From the NCBI GenBank assembly GCA_900754755.1, contig CAAEEC010000384.1, positions 1-7,372 of the forward strand: a stretch of DNA of 7,372 nucleotides, read 5' to 3'. The notes under the pieces are model-generated. The model was not told the origin of the DNA. It did not search any database and saw only the letters and a program-made list of their open reading frames with translations. This document shows positions 1 through 6,935 of the stretch, piece by piece; position 1 is the stretch's first letter, and each line of letters opens with the position of its first letter. The position numbers were made by a program, and so were the translations under genes. The DNA is from Clostridia bacterium (GTDB taxonomy: Bacteria; Bacillota; Clostridia; Christensenellales; Aristaeellaceae).

Positions 1-446
1 GCGATGTTGTTCATGTAGTAGAAGGCGTAGGCGCCGAAATCGTCGCCCACGACGTCGTAGATTTCCTGCGTGCCGCGCACCACGCCGGCTTCCTCGTCGA
101 ACCACCAGCGGCAGGAATCAGAGTTGGCGTTGAGCAGGTTGACGACCTGACAGACGGTCGCCGCGTCGGCGTCCGCGCCCACGGCGCCCATGTCGCAGAT
201 CACGCGGGCGATGCCGTCGAAGCACTGGCACCAGGCTTCGATGGTCGTGCCCTGGCCGTCGTCAAAGGAGATCATGAAGGTGTCGTTGTAGCCGTCTCCA
301 TCCTCGTCGCTGGCGGTGAAGGGATGCCCCACAGAGGGCAGATAGGCTTCCAGTGACGCCGCCAGGGGCAGTTGACCGCCCTCGGCCAGAGCGCACGCGC
401 CCAGCGTCAAAAGCGCGCAGACGAGCAGGCAAAGCAGTTTTTTCAT
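1..446 (-). CDS. Secreted protein, YbjN-like paralog of its neighbour (C-terminus off window)
   Basis: The reading frame stays open from ATG at 446 to the left edge (148 codons seen, no stop). An AAGGGGG ribosome binding site lies just upstream. Residues 1-21 are a signal peptide: MKK, a Leu-rich core, then ALA before E22, a signal peptidase I site. LGAC at 15-18 could alternatively be a weak lipobox. The mature part holds DEDGDGYND at residues 47-55, which has the DxDxDG spacing of calcium-binding loops but lacks the EF-hand glutamate at position 12. It has five cysteines (73, 75, 84, 99, 112), so disulfides are possible. The segment from about residue 98 (VCQVVNLLNAN ... GDDFGAYAFYYM) lines up by eye with LYQALNAINAD ... 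DEDFGYVVERYM in the upstream gene, so the two look paralogous. It starts 15 bp after that gene's stop, implying one operon. Function unknown; YbjN-like is an inference through the neighbour. Confidence 0.75.
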   Translation of the reverse strand, partial: MKKLLCLLVCALLTLGACALAEGGQLPLAASLEAYLPSVGHPFTASDEDGDGYNDTFMISFDDGQGTTIEAWCQCFDGIARVICDMGAVGADADAATVCQVVNLLNANSDSCRWWFDEEAGVVRGTQEIYDVVGDDFGAYAFYYMNNI

Positions 447-461
447 CGTTATCCCCCTTTT

Positions 462-959
462 TTAGGCCAGCGCCGCCAGCGCGTTGTAGCTGTCATCGAC
501 AGCTACCGCGACGGCGAGCATGTAGCGTTCCACCACGTAGCCAAAATCCTCGTCGCCCAGGACGGGCAGCTCCATGCGCGCGATGATACTGCCGTCGTTC
601 GTGTTGAGGACAAAGCGGACGAAAGTGGCGTCCGCGTTGATGGCGTTGAGCGCCTGATACAGCGCGGCCATGTCCGACGTGTCCGCCGTGACCAGCGTGC
701 TGGTTTCGAAGGCCACGCGCTCGTCGTTCACGAGCGCGCCGACGATGATCGAATCCACGCCCTCGGCTTTGGAGGGAGCAAAGGCGCGGATAAACACGTC
801 GTCTTCCGTGGAAGTATCCAACTGGTAGTTTACGCCCGCCTCATCCATATACGCGGCTGCTTGACGGCCGGCCTCCGTGCGCGGCTGCGCCGCCTCCGCA
901 AGCGCCAGGCACGGGCACAAAAGCGCCAGCGCCAGCAGCAAACCGATCCAACGTTTCAA
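462..959 (-). CDS. Secreted YbjN-like domain protein, 165 aa, TTG start
   Basis: The start is TTG (957-959 on the complement), chosen because AAAGGGG lies 9 nt upstream and the resulting N-terminus is a clean signal peptide: MKRW, a Leu/Ala core and a signal peptidase site LALA|E near residue 22. The mature part of about 143 residues has no cysteine and no membrane segment, so it is probably exported and soluble. Its pattern (AAAYMDEAGVNYQLD, then strands around VDSIIVGALVNDERV, then ALYQALNAINADATFVRF, then a C-terminal helix rich in Val/Ala) resembles the YbjN fold, a small alpha/beta domain related to secretion-chaperone folds and of unclear role. The family call rests on recognition by eye. 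The gene lies downstream of thrS, across a hairpin-rich spacer, and 15 bp upstream of a paralog. I see no convincing promoter before it. Confidence 0.8.
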   Translation of the reverse strand: MKRWIGLLLALALLCPCLALAEAAQPRTEAGRQAAAYMDEAGVNYQLDTSTEDDVFIRAFAPSKAEGVDSIIVGALVNDERVAFETSTLVTADTSDMAALYQALNAINADATFVRFVLNTNDGSIIARMELPVLGDEDFGYVVERYMLAVAVAVDDSYNALAALA

Positions 960-1046
960 CGATACGCACCCCTTTCATATTTTGCCACATATTTCATCAT
1001 TTATCGGAGCAATTTTTGCGGTTGTAGGCTTTGTCAGCGCTCTGAT

Positions 1047-1350
1047 GGGGCTGTGAAGAAACTTTGGTTGTTCTTTCACGGCCCCTCAGACTGTCAAAAA
1101 CCCCGAGGAGAGCGCGAGAGGGCCGAAGCCCTTTCGCGGTACAATCGTCCCCGGCGGCGTGTACGGCGGGGACGGGGCGATTTTTGCGGCGGAAAATCCT
1201 ATTTTCCAGAGCAAAAATCGTTTCTTTGCAGTTTCCGCGCCCGGAAATCCGCAGGATTTTAGCGGAAACTGGTAGGGGTGGCAGTGGCGGGGAAGCTTGC
1301 TCCCCCGCCATCAGGGGCTGTGAAAAAACTTTTGTTTTTTTCACAGCCCC
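1047..1350. repeat. 304-bp non-coding block of seven consecutive hairpins with palindromic ends (MITE-like)
   Basis: This block fills most of the gap between thrS and the secreted-protein genes. The stems, in order, are: 1047-1062/1070-1085 (two G·T pairs, one mismatch); 1113-1123/1128-1138 (11 bp, one G·T, loop CGAA); 1146-1153/1167-1174 (8 bp); 1178-1187/1211-1220 (10 bp perfect, enclosing a 6-bp stem 1191-1196/1202-1207); 1229-1238/1262-1271 (10 bp perfect, enclosing 1245-1250/1254-1259); 1286-1292/1303-1309 (7 bp); and 1314-1329/1334-1350. The first and last hairpins are near copies of each other (GGGGCTGTGAA ... TTCAC[A/G]GCCCC), so the block has terminal inverted repeats of about 16 bp. 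AT flanks it on both sides (1045-1046, 1351-1352), which could be a 2-bp target duplication or chance. Wobble pairs do not favour either strand, so an RNA and a DNA role are both open. The last hairpin may also end thrS transcripts, although its T-run lies within the stem rather than after it. Confidence 0.7.
1314..1350. repeat. Palindromic repeat copy 2, A-tract/T-tract stem
   Basis: The left arm (1314-1329) is GGGGCTGTGAAAAAAC. The right arm (1334-1350) is its reverse complement with one extra T. The loop is TTTT. A diverged copy sits at 1047-1085. It lies 37 bp beyond the thrS stop codon, the position expected for a terminator, but the G/C half of the stem is outermost and the A/T half is next to the loop, the reverse of a classic intrinsic terminator. 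A repeat or cruciform element is therefore at least as likely. Confidence 0.65.
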
Positions 1351-1387
1351 ATAATCTTTGCAAGCCGTATTCTAGCCGATGGCAGAC

Positions 1388-3121
<1,734 letters not shown>

Positions 3122-3161
3122 GGGGATCCTTCCTTTCTGGTTCTTGGCAAATTTTGAAAAC

Positions 3162-3188
3162 AAAAAAGCGCCCGGCATTGGGACGGGC
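3162..3188 (-). terminator. T-box-controlled intrinsic terminator
   Basis: GCCCG (3188-3184) pairs with CGGGC (3174-3170), and six T follow two bases later (3167-3162), reading the minus strand. The 5' arm is the same GCCCG that the antiterminator uses, so the two structures exclude each other, as expected for transcription-attenuating T-boxes. The stem is only 5 bp but entirely G/C. It ends 40 bp before the thrS start codon. Confidence 0.85.
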
Positions 3189-3371
3189 CAAAAGCCCGCG
3201 GTTCCACCCAATTTGCTCGCGCCACTTTGCTGGGGGATATCGCGCCCGGCGCTGTGGATCAAGGGCTGGTGCGCGATGCGGCCCTGCGGGGGAAGCTCGC
3301 AGCGCGGCTGACCCGCGCTTCCCCTCTCTGGCGCCGTTCCCGGCATCGCTTGTTCCCCGTCGTTTCCACAG
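3162..3371 (-). ncRNA. T-box riboswitch leader of thrS, threonine specifier ACC
   Basis: On the minus strand the leader carries the T-box core GGGTGGAACCGCGGG (3209-3195). The base of Stem I is CTGTGGA (3371-3365) paired with TCCACAG (3258-3252). CAGAGAGGGG (3330-3321) matches the AG-bulge region, with GCGAGC at 3300-3295. The codon ACC followed by A (3270-3268) sits just before the closing strand of Stem I, where the specifier codon is expected. A further stem pairs GCGCC (3252-3248) with GGCGC (3223-3219). The antiterminator pairs the core with GCCCGTCCC (3188-3180). Known mechanism: uncharged tRNA-Thr (anticodon GGU) pairs with the specifier and its 3' end pairs with TGGA in the bulge, so thrS is transcribed when threonyl-tRNA is short. 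TGGA predicts a U discriminator base on that tRNA. Confidence 0.95.
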
Positions 3372-3385
3372 GAAATATTGGCATC

Positions 3386-3414
3386 ATTATAGCGGCGCGG
3401 CGGGCATTTGTCAA
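3386..3414 (-). promoter_or_regulatory. thrS promoter (consensus TTGACA-17-TATAAT)
   Basis: Read on the minus strand, TTGACA (3414-3409) is followed after exactly 17 nt by TATAAT (3391-3386). This is a perfect housekeeping sigma promoter. Transcription should begin near 3379, a few bases before the first pairing strand of T-box Stem I. A full-consensus promoter with control left to the leader fits T-box genes. Confidence 0.92.
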
Positions 3415-3415
3415 T

Positions 3416-3435
3416 CCTTTTGGCGGAAAAACCGT
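3416..3435. repeat. 20-bp direct repeat, copy 1 (between thrS and rpsB promoters)
   Basis: CCTTTTGGCGGAAAAACCGT occurs here and again, identically and in the same orientation, at 6316-6335. This copy begins 2 bp upstream of the thrS -35 box and ends 28 bp before the rpsB -35 box. It contains a small imperfect hairpin (TTGGCGG, loop AAAAA, CCGTCAA). A regulator site shared by translation genes or a fragment of a dispersed repeat are both possible. Confidence 0.6.
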
Positions 3436-3463
3436 CAAAGAAAAAGATTTAACGCGAAATGTG

Positions 3464-3493
3464 TTGGCAGGCTTTGGCTGGGTATGCTATAAT
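3464..3493 (+). promoter_or_regulatory. rpsB-tsf promoter
   Basis: TTGGCA (3464-3469), an 18-nt spacer and a perfect TATAAT (3488-3493) point to a start near 3500. It lies back to back with the thrS promoter, about 50 bp between the two -35 boxes. It leaves an rpsB leader of about 90 nt. Confidence 0.85.
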
Positions 3494-3508
3494 TGATCGG
3501 AAAACGCA

Positions 3509-3565
3509 CTTCCGCCGATTTGCGCGGCGTTGCCTTATGGGTGCCGGGCAAAGGCGAAGCGGAAG
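3509..3565 (+). promoter_or_regulatory. Structured 5' leader of rpsB, candidate S2 autoregulatory site
   Basis: Two nested helices are visible in the leader. CTTCCGC (3509-3515) pairs with GCGGAAG (3559-3565), enclosing TTGCC (3530-3534) paired with GGCAA (3547-3551). The outer helix closes just before the ribosome binding site AAGGAGG. Many bacterial ribosomal protein operons are controlled by the protein binding its own leader, and rpsB leaders of that kind are known in other phyla. The function here is inferred from position and structure only; I did not recognise a described motif. Confidence 0.4.
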
Positions 3566-3590
3566 GTGGGAAAAACAAGGAGGAACACCA

Positions 3591-4337
3591 ATGGCAGTCA
3601 TTTCCATGAAGCAGTTGCTTGAAGCTGGCGTGCATTTTGGCCACCAGACCCGTCGCTGGAACCCGAAGATGGCGCAGTACATCTTCACCGAGCGCAATTC
3701 GATCTACATCATCGACTTGCAGAAGACCGTTAAGAAGATCGACGAGGCGTATCTCTTCGTGCGCGACGTAGCCCTCGAGGGCAAGGACATCCTGTTCGTG
3801 GGCACCAAAAAGCAGGCGCAGGAATCCATCGAATCCGAAGCCAAGCGCTGCGGCATGTACTATGTGAACAACCGCTGGTTGGGCGGCACGCTCACCAATT
3901 TCCGCACCATCCGCACCCGCGTGGATCGCCTGAACGCGATCGACCGCATGGAGGCCGAGGGCCAGTTCGACGTGCTTCCCAAGAAGGAAGTGGCGGGCCT
4001 GCTCGCCGAGCGCGATAAGCTGCAGAAGAACCTGGGCGGCATCCGCGAGATGAACAAGCTCCCCGGCGCGCTGTTCGTGGTCGACCCGCGCAAGGAGCAC
4101 ATCGCCGTGGCGGAAGCCCGCATCCTGGGCATCCCGATCGTCGCCATCGTGGACACCAACTGCGATCCCGATGAGATCGATTACGTCATTCCCGGCAATG
4201 ACGACGCGATCCGCGCGGTCAAGCTGATCGCGGGCAAGATGGCGGACGCCGTGCTCGAAGGCCGTCAGGGCGAGCAGACCAGCGACGAGAACCAGACCAG
4301 CGAAGAACCGGTTGCCGAAGAAGCGGCCGCGGAATAA
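3591..4337 (+). CDS. rpsB: 30S ribosomal protein S2 (248 aa)
   Basis: S2 binds late to the small subunit, near the head-body junction, and is needed for bS1 binding and initiation in many bacteria. ATG at 3591 follows AAGGAGG closely and gives the canonical N-terminus [19 protein letters not shown]. Longer upstream starts would overlap the promoter and leader. Family motifs include [15 protein letters not shown] (13-27), [21 protein letters not shown] and a C-terminal [19 protein letters not shown]. The last 25 residues or so form an acidic Glu/Ala-rich tail, which is variable in the family. Length is normal. tsf follows after 21 bp, the usual arrangement, so the two are surely co-transcribed. 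Confidence 0.98.
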   Translation: MAVISMKQLLEAGVHFGHQTRRWNPKMAQYIFTERNSIYIIDLQKTVKKIDEAYLFVRDVALEGKDILFVGTKKQAQESIESEAKRCGMYYVNNRWLGGTLTNFRTIRTRVDRLNAIDRMEAEGQFDVLPKKEVAGLLAERDKLQKNLGGIREMNKLPGALFVVDPRKEHIAVAEARILGIPIVAIVDTNCDPDEIDYVIPGNDDAIRAVKLIAGKMADAVLEGRQGEQTSDENQTSEEPVAEEAAAE

Positions 4338-4358
4338 TCACACGGAGGGCGTATTCCT

Positions 4359-5018
4359 ATGGAAATCAGTGCAAAAGTTGTTAAAGAGCTGCGCGAGCGC
4401 ACGGGCGCCGGCATGATGGACTGCAAGCGCGCGCTGCAGGAAATGGACGGCGATATGGACAAGGCCATCGACTTCCTGCGCGAAAAGGGCCTGGCCTCCG
4501 CCGCCAAGAAGCAGGGTCGCATCGCCGCCGAGGGCATCGTGGACAGCTACATCCACATGGGCGGCAAGGTTGGCGTGCTGGTGGAAGTGAACTGCGAGAC
4601 CGACTTCGTGGCCAAGACGGACGAATTCAAAGAGCTGGTGCACGACATCGCCCTGCAGATCGCCGCGTCCGCGCCGGAATACGTGTCCCGCGACGAAGTG
4701 CGCACCGAGCACCTCGAGCACGAGAAGGAAATCCTCGCCGCGCAGGCCCGCAACGAGGGCAAGCCGGAAAAGATCATCGAGAAGATGGTTCAAGGCCGCG
4801 TGGAGAAGTTCTACAAGGAAGTCTGCCTGCTGGAGCAGCCGTTCGTCAAGAACCCGGATGTGACCATCGAGCAGCTTATCACCGAAAAGGTCGCCAAGAT
4901 CGGCGAAAAGATCAGCGTGCGCCGCTTCGTCCGCTATAAGCTGGGCGAAGGCCTGGAGAAGCGCGTGGACGATCTGGCGGCGGAAGTCGCCGCGCAGACC
5001 GCCGCGATGCAGAAGTAA
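4359..5018 (+). CDS. tsf: Elongation factor Ts, short form (219 aa)
   Basis: EF-Ts releases GDP from EF-Tu so that it can reload GTP and aminoacyl-tRNA. The start ATG has GGAGGG 9 nt upstream. Residues 1 to about 50 are the UBA-like domain that contacts EF-Tu ([19 protein letters not shown]). The core contains the signature [14 protein letters not shown] (77-90), with TDFV at 81-84 providing the nucleotide-exchange contacts. The C-terminal part ([17 protein letters not shown]) is recognisable. At 219 residues it is shorter than the roughly 280-295 residue E. coli or Bacillus proteins, which suggests the second core subdomain is reduced. Short EF-Ts proteins are known in other bacteria, so this is not a sign of damage. 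An intrinsic terminator follows about 120 bp later. Confidence 0.97.
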   Translation: MEISAKVVKELRERTGAGMMDCKRALQEMDGDMDKAIDFLREKGLASAAKKQGRIAAEGIVDSYIHMGGKVGVLVEVNCETDFVAKTDEFKELVHDIALQIAASAPEYVSRDEVRTEHLEHEKEILAAQARNEGKPEKIIEKMVQGRVEKFYKEVCLLEQPFVKNPDVTIEQLITEKVAKIGEKISVRRFVRYKLGEGLEKRVDDLAAEVAAQTAAMQK

Positions 5019-5036
5019 TTCCTTTGCGCGTGGTAT

Positions 5037-5062
5037 GGTTTTGCGGGCTTGCCCGCAAAGCC
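5037..5062. repeat. Strong hairpin just after tsf
   Basis: GGTTTTGCGGGC (5037-5048) pairs with GCCCGCAAAGCC (5051-5062), 12 bp with one G·T pair and a tiny TT loop. No T-run follows, so it is not an intrinsic terminator. It could protect the 3' end of the rpsB-tsf mRNA or be a small palindromic repeat. Confidence 0.6.
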
Positions 5063-5136
5063 GCGCCGTTTGCGCCAAGAAGAAGGGCTTGCGCGTTCCC
5101 GTTGCTGGGCGGCTGGTCTTCCTGAATTTGTTCGCT

Positions 5137-5177
5137 GCCCAATTTTGACCGCTTTGCCGTTCAAAATTGGGCTTTTT
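5137..5177 (+). terminator. Intrinsic terminator of rpsB-tsf
   Basis: GCCCAATTTTGA (5137-5148) and TCAAAATTGGGC (5161-5172) form a perfect 12-bp stem with a 12-nt loop, directly followed by TTTTT (5173-5177). It lies 68 bp before the pyrH start codon, so it should largely separate rpsB-tsf from pyrH. I see no strong promoter between it and pyrH. The best candidate, TTGCCG at 5154-5159 and TATGAT at 5179-5184 with a 19-nt spacer, is weak and overlaps the terminator. pyrH may therefore depend partly on readthrough. Confidence 0.88.
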
Positions 5178-5245
5178 CTATGATTACAATCGACGGGGAT
5201 GGCGCGGCGGGCGCGCCGCTTGCCGCCAAAAATGGAGGGAAAACC

Positions 5246-5950
5246 ATGGCAAAATACCGCAGAATTGTGCTAAAGCTCAGCGGCGAATCGCTGGCGGCGG
5301 GGCACGGCGCGTTTGACGAGGCGCGCATTTTGGAAGTGGCGCAGAACATCGCCGCGCTCTCGCAAATGGGCGTGGAAACCGCGGTGGTGATGGGCGGCGG
5401 CAACATCTGGCGCGGCCGCTTTTCCGAACGGATGGATCCGGTAAGCGCCGATCAGATGGGCATGCTCGCCACGGTGATCAACGCCTTGGCCGTGCAGGAG
5501 GCGCTGCGCCGCGTGGGGCAGAGCGCCAGCGTGTTTACCGCGCAGGAGATGAACCGCTTTGCCGCGCTCTACACGCGCGACGCGGCGGATGCGGCTTTGC
5601 GCGCGGGCGAAGTGGCGCTGCTGGCGGGCGGCACGGGCAACCCGTTTTTCACCACGGATACGGGCGCCGCGTTGCGCGCGGCCGAACTCAAGGCGGACGC
5701 GGTGTTCAAGGGCACGACGGTGGACGGCGTGTACGACGCGGATCCGCACAAAAACCCCGACGCGCGTCTGATCCGGGAGATTTCCTATCGCGAGGCGATT
5801 GAGCGCGGCCTCAAGGTGATGGACATCAGCGCGTTCACCCTGTGCATGGAACGGCATGTGCCGGAAATCCGCGTGTTTTCCATGAATCCGCTCTCCAACA
5901 TCCTGCGCGTGGCGGAAGGGGAAGCGCTGGGCACCGTGGCGCACGAATGA
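5246..5950 (+). CDS. pyrH: UMP kinase (234 aa)
   Basis: This cytoplasmic kinase phosphorylates UMP to UDP with ATP, in pyrimidine nucleotide synthesis. It belongs to the bacterial hexameric amino acid kinase family, unrelated to eukaryotic UMP/CMP kinases. ATG at 5246 follows GGAGGG at about 7 nt and gives MAKYRRIVLKLSGESL, the normal N-terminus. An in-frame ATG at 5180 is rejected because it lies right at the terminator's T-run and adds an unconserved 22 residues. Motifs: KLSGE (10-14), GGGNIWRG (50-57), DQMGMLATVINALA (69-82), GGTGNPFFTTDTGAALRA (128-145) and KGTTVDGVYDADPHKN (155-170). Length is typical. It lies between tsf and frr, as in most bacteria, but with unusually wide gaps on both sides. 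Confidence 0.98.
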   Translation: MAKYRRIVLKLSGESLAAGHGAFDEARILEVAQNIAALSQMGVETAVVMGGGNIWRGRFSERMDPVSADQMGMLATVINALAVQEALRRVGQSASVFTAQEMNRFAALYTRDAADAALRAGEVALLAGGTGNPFFTTDTGAALRAAELKADAVFKGTTVDGVYDADPHKNPDARLIREISYREAIERGLKVMDISAFTLCMERHVPEIRVFSMNPLSNILRVAEGEALGTVAHE

Positions 5951-5964
5951 GGCGCGGCTGGCAA

Positions 5965-6180
5965 CAACTCCGCAGTGCGGCGTAGTTGCAATCGTGAGGG
6001 GCAAGGTCAACCCCTCAGTCGGCTAGCGCCGACAGCATTCCACAATTCAGCATGGTCGTACCACTGCGCTCGCGAGCTCGCTTGTGGTACTCCCTGCTTC
6101 ATTGGGCTTACTTCGCGCTGCTTCGCGCACAGCGCGCGCGCTTCGTGCGCCCCCTTGGTTCCAAGGGGAGCCTTTTGGGC
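5965..6180. repeat. Composite palindromic intergenic repeat between pyrH and frr, apparently interrupted
   Basis: Hairpins follow in series: CAACT/AGTTG (5965-5969/5984-5988, enclosing CCGC/GCGG); TGAGGGG/CCCCTCA (5995-6001/6011-6017); GTCGGC/GCCGAC (6018-6023/6028-6033); GTACCAC/GTGGTAC (6058-6064/6084-6090); GCGCTG/CAGCGC (6115-6120/6130-6135); and CCCCTTGG/CCAAGGGG (6151-6158/6161-6168), then AGCCTTTTGGGC. The pieces CAACCCCTCAGTCGGC ... GCCGACAGC and CCCCTTGG ... CCAAGGGGAGCC resemble the halves of a palindromic repeat that I recall from intergenic regions of gut Clostridia, where they normally adjoin. Here about 117 bp separates them. The recollection of the family is from memory and unverified. 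The rest of the gap (6181-6312) shows nothing I can name beyond a weak stem near 6290-6311. Confidence 0.55.
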
Positions 6181-6312
6181 AGTGCTATACCTGTATGAAG
6201 TTGCGCCAAGCGAATATACGCCTTTCAAAGGCCTCATTGCCTTTGTCGCGCCGCCCGCTAGCTTCAGCGAAGAACGCTTTGCCAGCACCCAGAATTTCGG
6301 CAAAATTGGGGC

Positions 6313-6341
6313 TTGCCTTTTGGCGGAAAAACCGTTACAAT
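6313..6341 (+). promoter_or_regulatory. frr promoter (TTGCCT-17-TACAAT)
   Basis: TTGCCT (6313-6318) and TACAAT (6336-6341) are separated by the ideal 17 nt, giving a start near 6348 and a leader of about 30 nt to frr. The -35 box and spacer largely consist of the 20-bp repeat shared with the thrS-rpsB region. It would drive frr-uppS independently of pyrH. Confidence 0.8.
6316..6335. repeat. 20-bp direct repeat, copy 2 (inside the frr promoter)
   Basis: This is an exact copy of 3416-3435 in the same orientation. It covers the last half of the -35 box and the whole spacer, ending at the base before TACAAT. Anything binding it would directly affect frr-uppS transcription. The first copy lies next to promoters but not within one, so the repeat is not merely a shared promoter consensus. 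Confidence 0.6.
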
Positions 6342-6377
6342 ATAGCGTAGAGTAATCATCGATCGGAGGGCATTTGT

Positions 6378-6935
6378 ATGTACGAGACTCATATCGACGT
6401 CGCGAAGGAAAAAATGCAAAAAACGATTGCCGTGGTCAAAAAGGATCTTGCCACCATGCGCGCGGGCCGCGCGAATCCGCAGATTCTGGATCGCATTCTC
6501 GTGGACTATTATGGCACGCCGACCCCGATCAACCAGATGGGCAACATTTCTTCGCCGGAACCGCGCATGCTGGTCATCTCCCTGTGGGAAAGCAAGATGA
6601 TCCCCAACGTGGAAAAGGCGATTCAAAAGAGCGATATCGGCATCAATCCCACCAACGACGGCAAGGTGATTCGCCTGGTGGTGCCGGAACTTACCGAGGA
6701 GCGCCGCAAGGATCTGGTCAAGCAGGTGAAAAAGCAGATTGAAGAGGGCAAAGTCGCGCTGCGCGCCATTCGCCGCGACGCGCTGGACGCCATCCGCAAA
6801 ATGGAGAAGAAGTCCGAAATCACCGAGGACGATTTGAAAGACGCGGAAAACCAGCTTCAGAAGCTCACCGACCAGCAGGTGAAGGATCTGGACGCCATTG
6901 GCGCGGAAAAAGAAAAAGAGATCATGAGCGTATGA
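6378..6935 (+). CDS. frr: Ribosome recycling factor (185 aa)
   Basis: RRF acts with EF-G after peptide release to split the 70S ribosome from mRNA. ATG at 6378 follows GGAGGG, and the protein has the normal length of 185 residues. Motifs: MRAGRANPQILD (27-38), YYGTPTPINQMGNISSPEPR (44-63), in the domain II beta region, PTNDGKVIRLVVPELTEERR (91-110) and KVALRAIRRDA (125-135). The long helices of domain I fill the two ends. The stop TGA overlaps the ATG of uppS (ATGA), so their translation is probably coupled. Confidence 0.98.
   Translation: MYETHIDVAKEKMQKTIAVVKKDLATMRAGRANPQILDRILVDYYGTPTPINQMGNISSPEPRMLVISLWESKMIPNVEKAIQKSDIGINPTNDGKVIRLVVPELTEERRKDLVKQVKKQIEEGKVALRAIRRDALDAIRKMEKKSEITEDDLKDAENQLQKLTDQQVKDLDAIGAEKEKEIMSV

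Noticed and set aside
960..1046. Promoter for the secreted-protein operon
   Set aside because: CTGACA-like and GATAAA-like boxes occur on the minus strand but not at 16-19 nt spacing, so no promoter is called.
372..1262. 296-codon plus-strand ORF
   Set aside because: It runs antisense to the signal-peptide gene at 462-959 and through the hairpin block. Its product is Arg/Gln-rich low-complexity sequence with no recognisable domain, typical of antisense frames in GC-rich DNA.
1047..1350. CRISPR array
   Set aside because: The hairpins differ in sequence and spacing; there is no regular direct repeat with unique spacers.
3122..3346. 75-residue N-terminal extension of ThrRS
   Set aside because: The DNA is the T-box leader and terminator, the peptide has no TGS-like sequence, and a good ribosome binding site marks ATG at 3121.
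4338..5078. 246-codon minus-strand ORF opposite tsf
   Set aside because: It is antisense to a conserved gene, Leu/His/Val-rich without motifs, and ends exactly where the coding bias of tsf ends.
5180..5245. Earlier in-frame pyrH start at 5180
   Set aside because: It sits 2 bp after the terminator T-run with no ribosome binding site; the start at 5246 has GGAGGG and matches family N-termini.
5975..6355. Plus-strand ORF of 126 codons and a minus-strand ORF (6007-6303) between pyrH and frr
   Set aside because: Both are read through a run of palindromes and the frr promoter, lack family motifs and show no convincing ribosome binding site.
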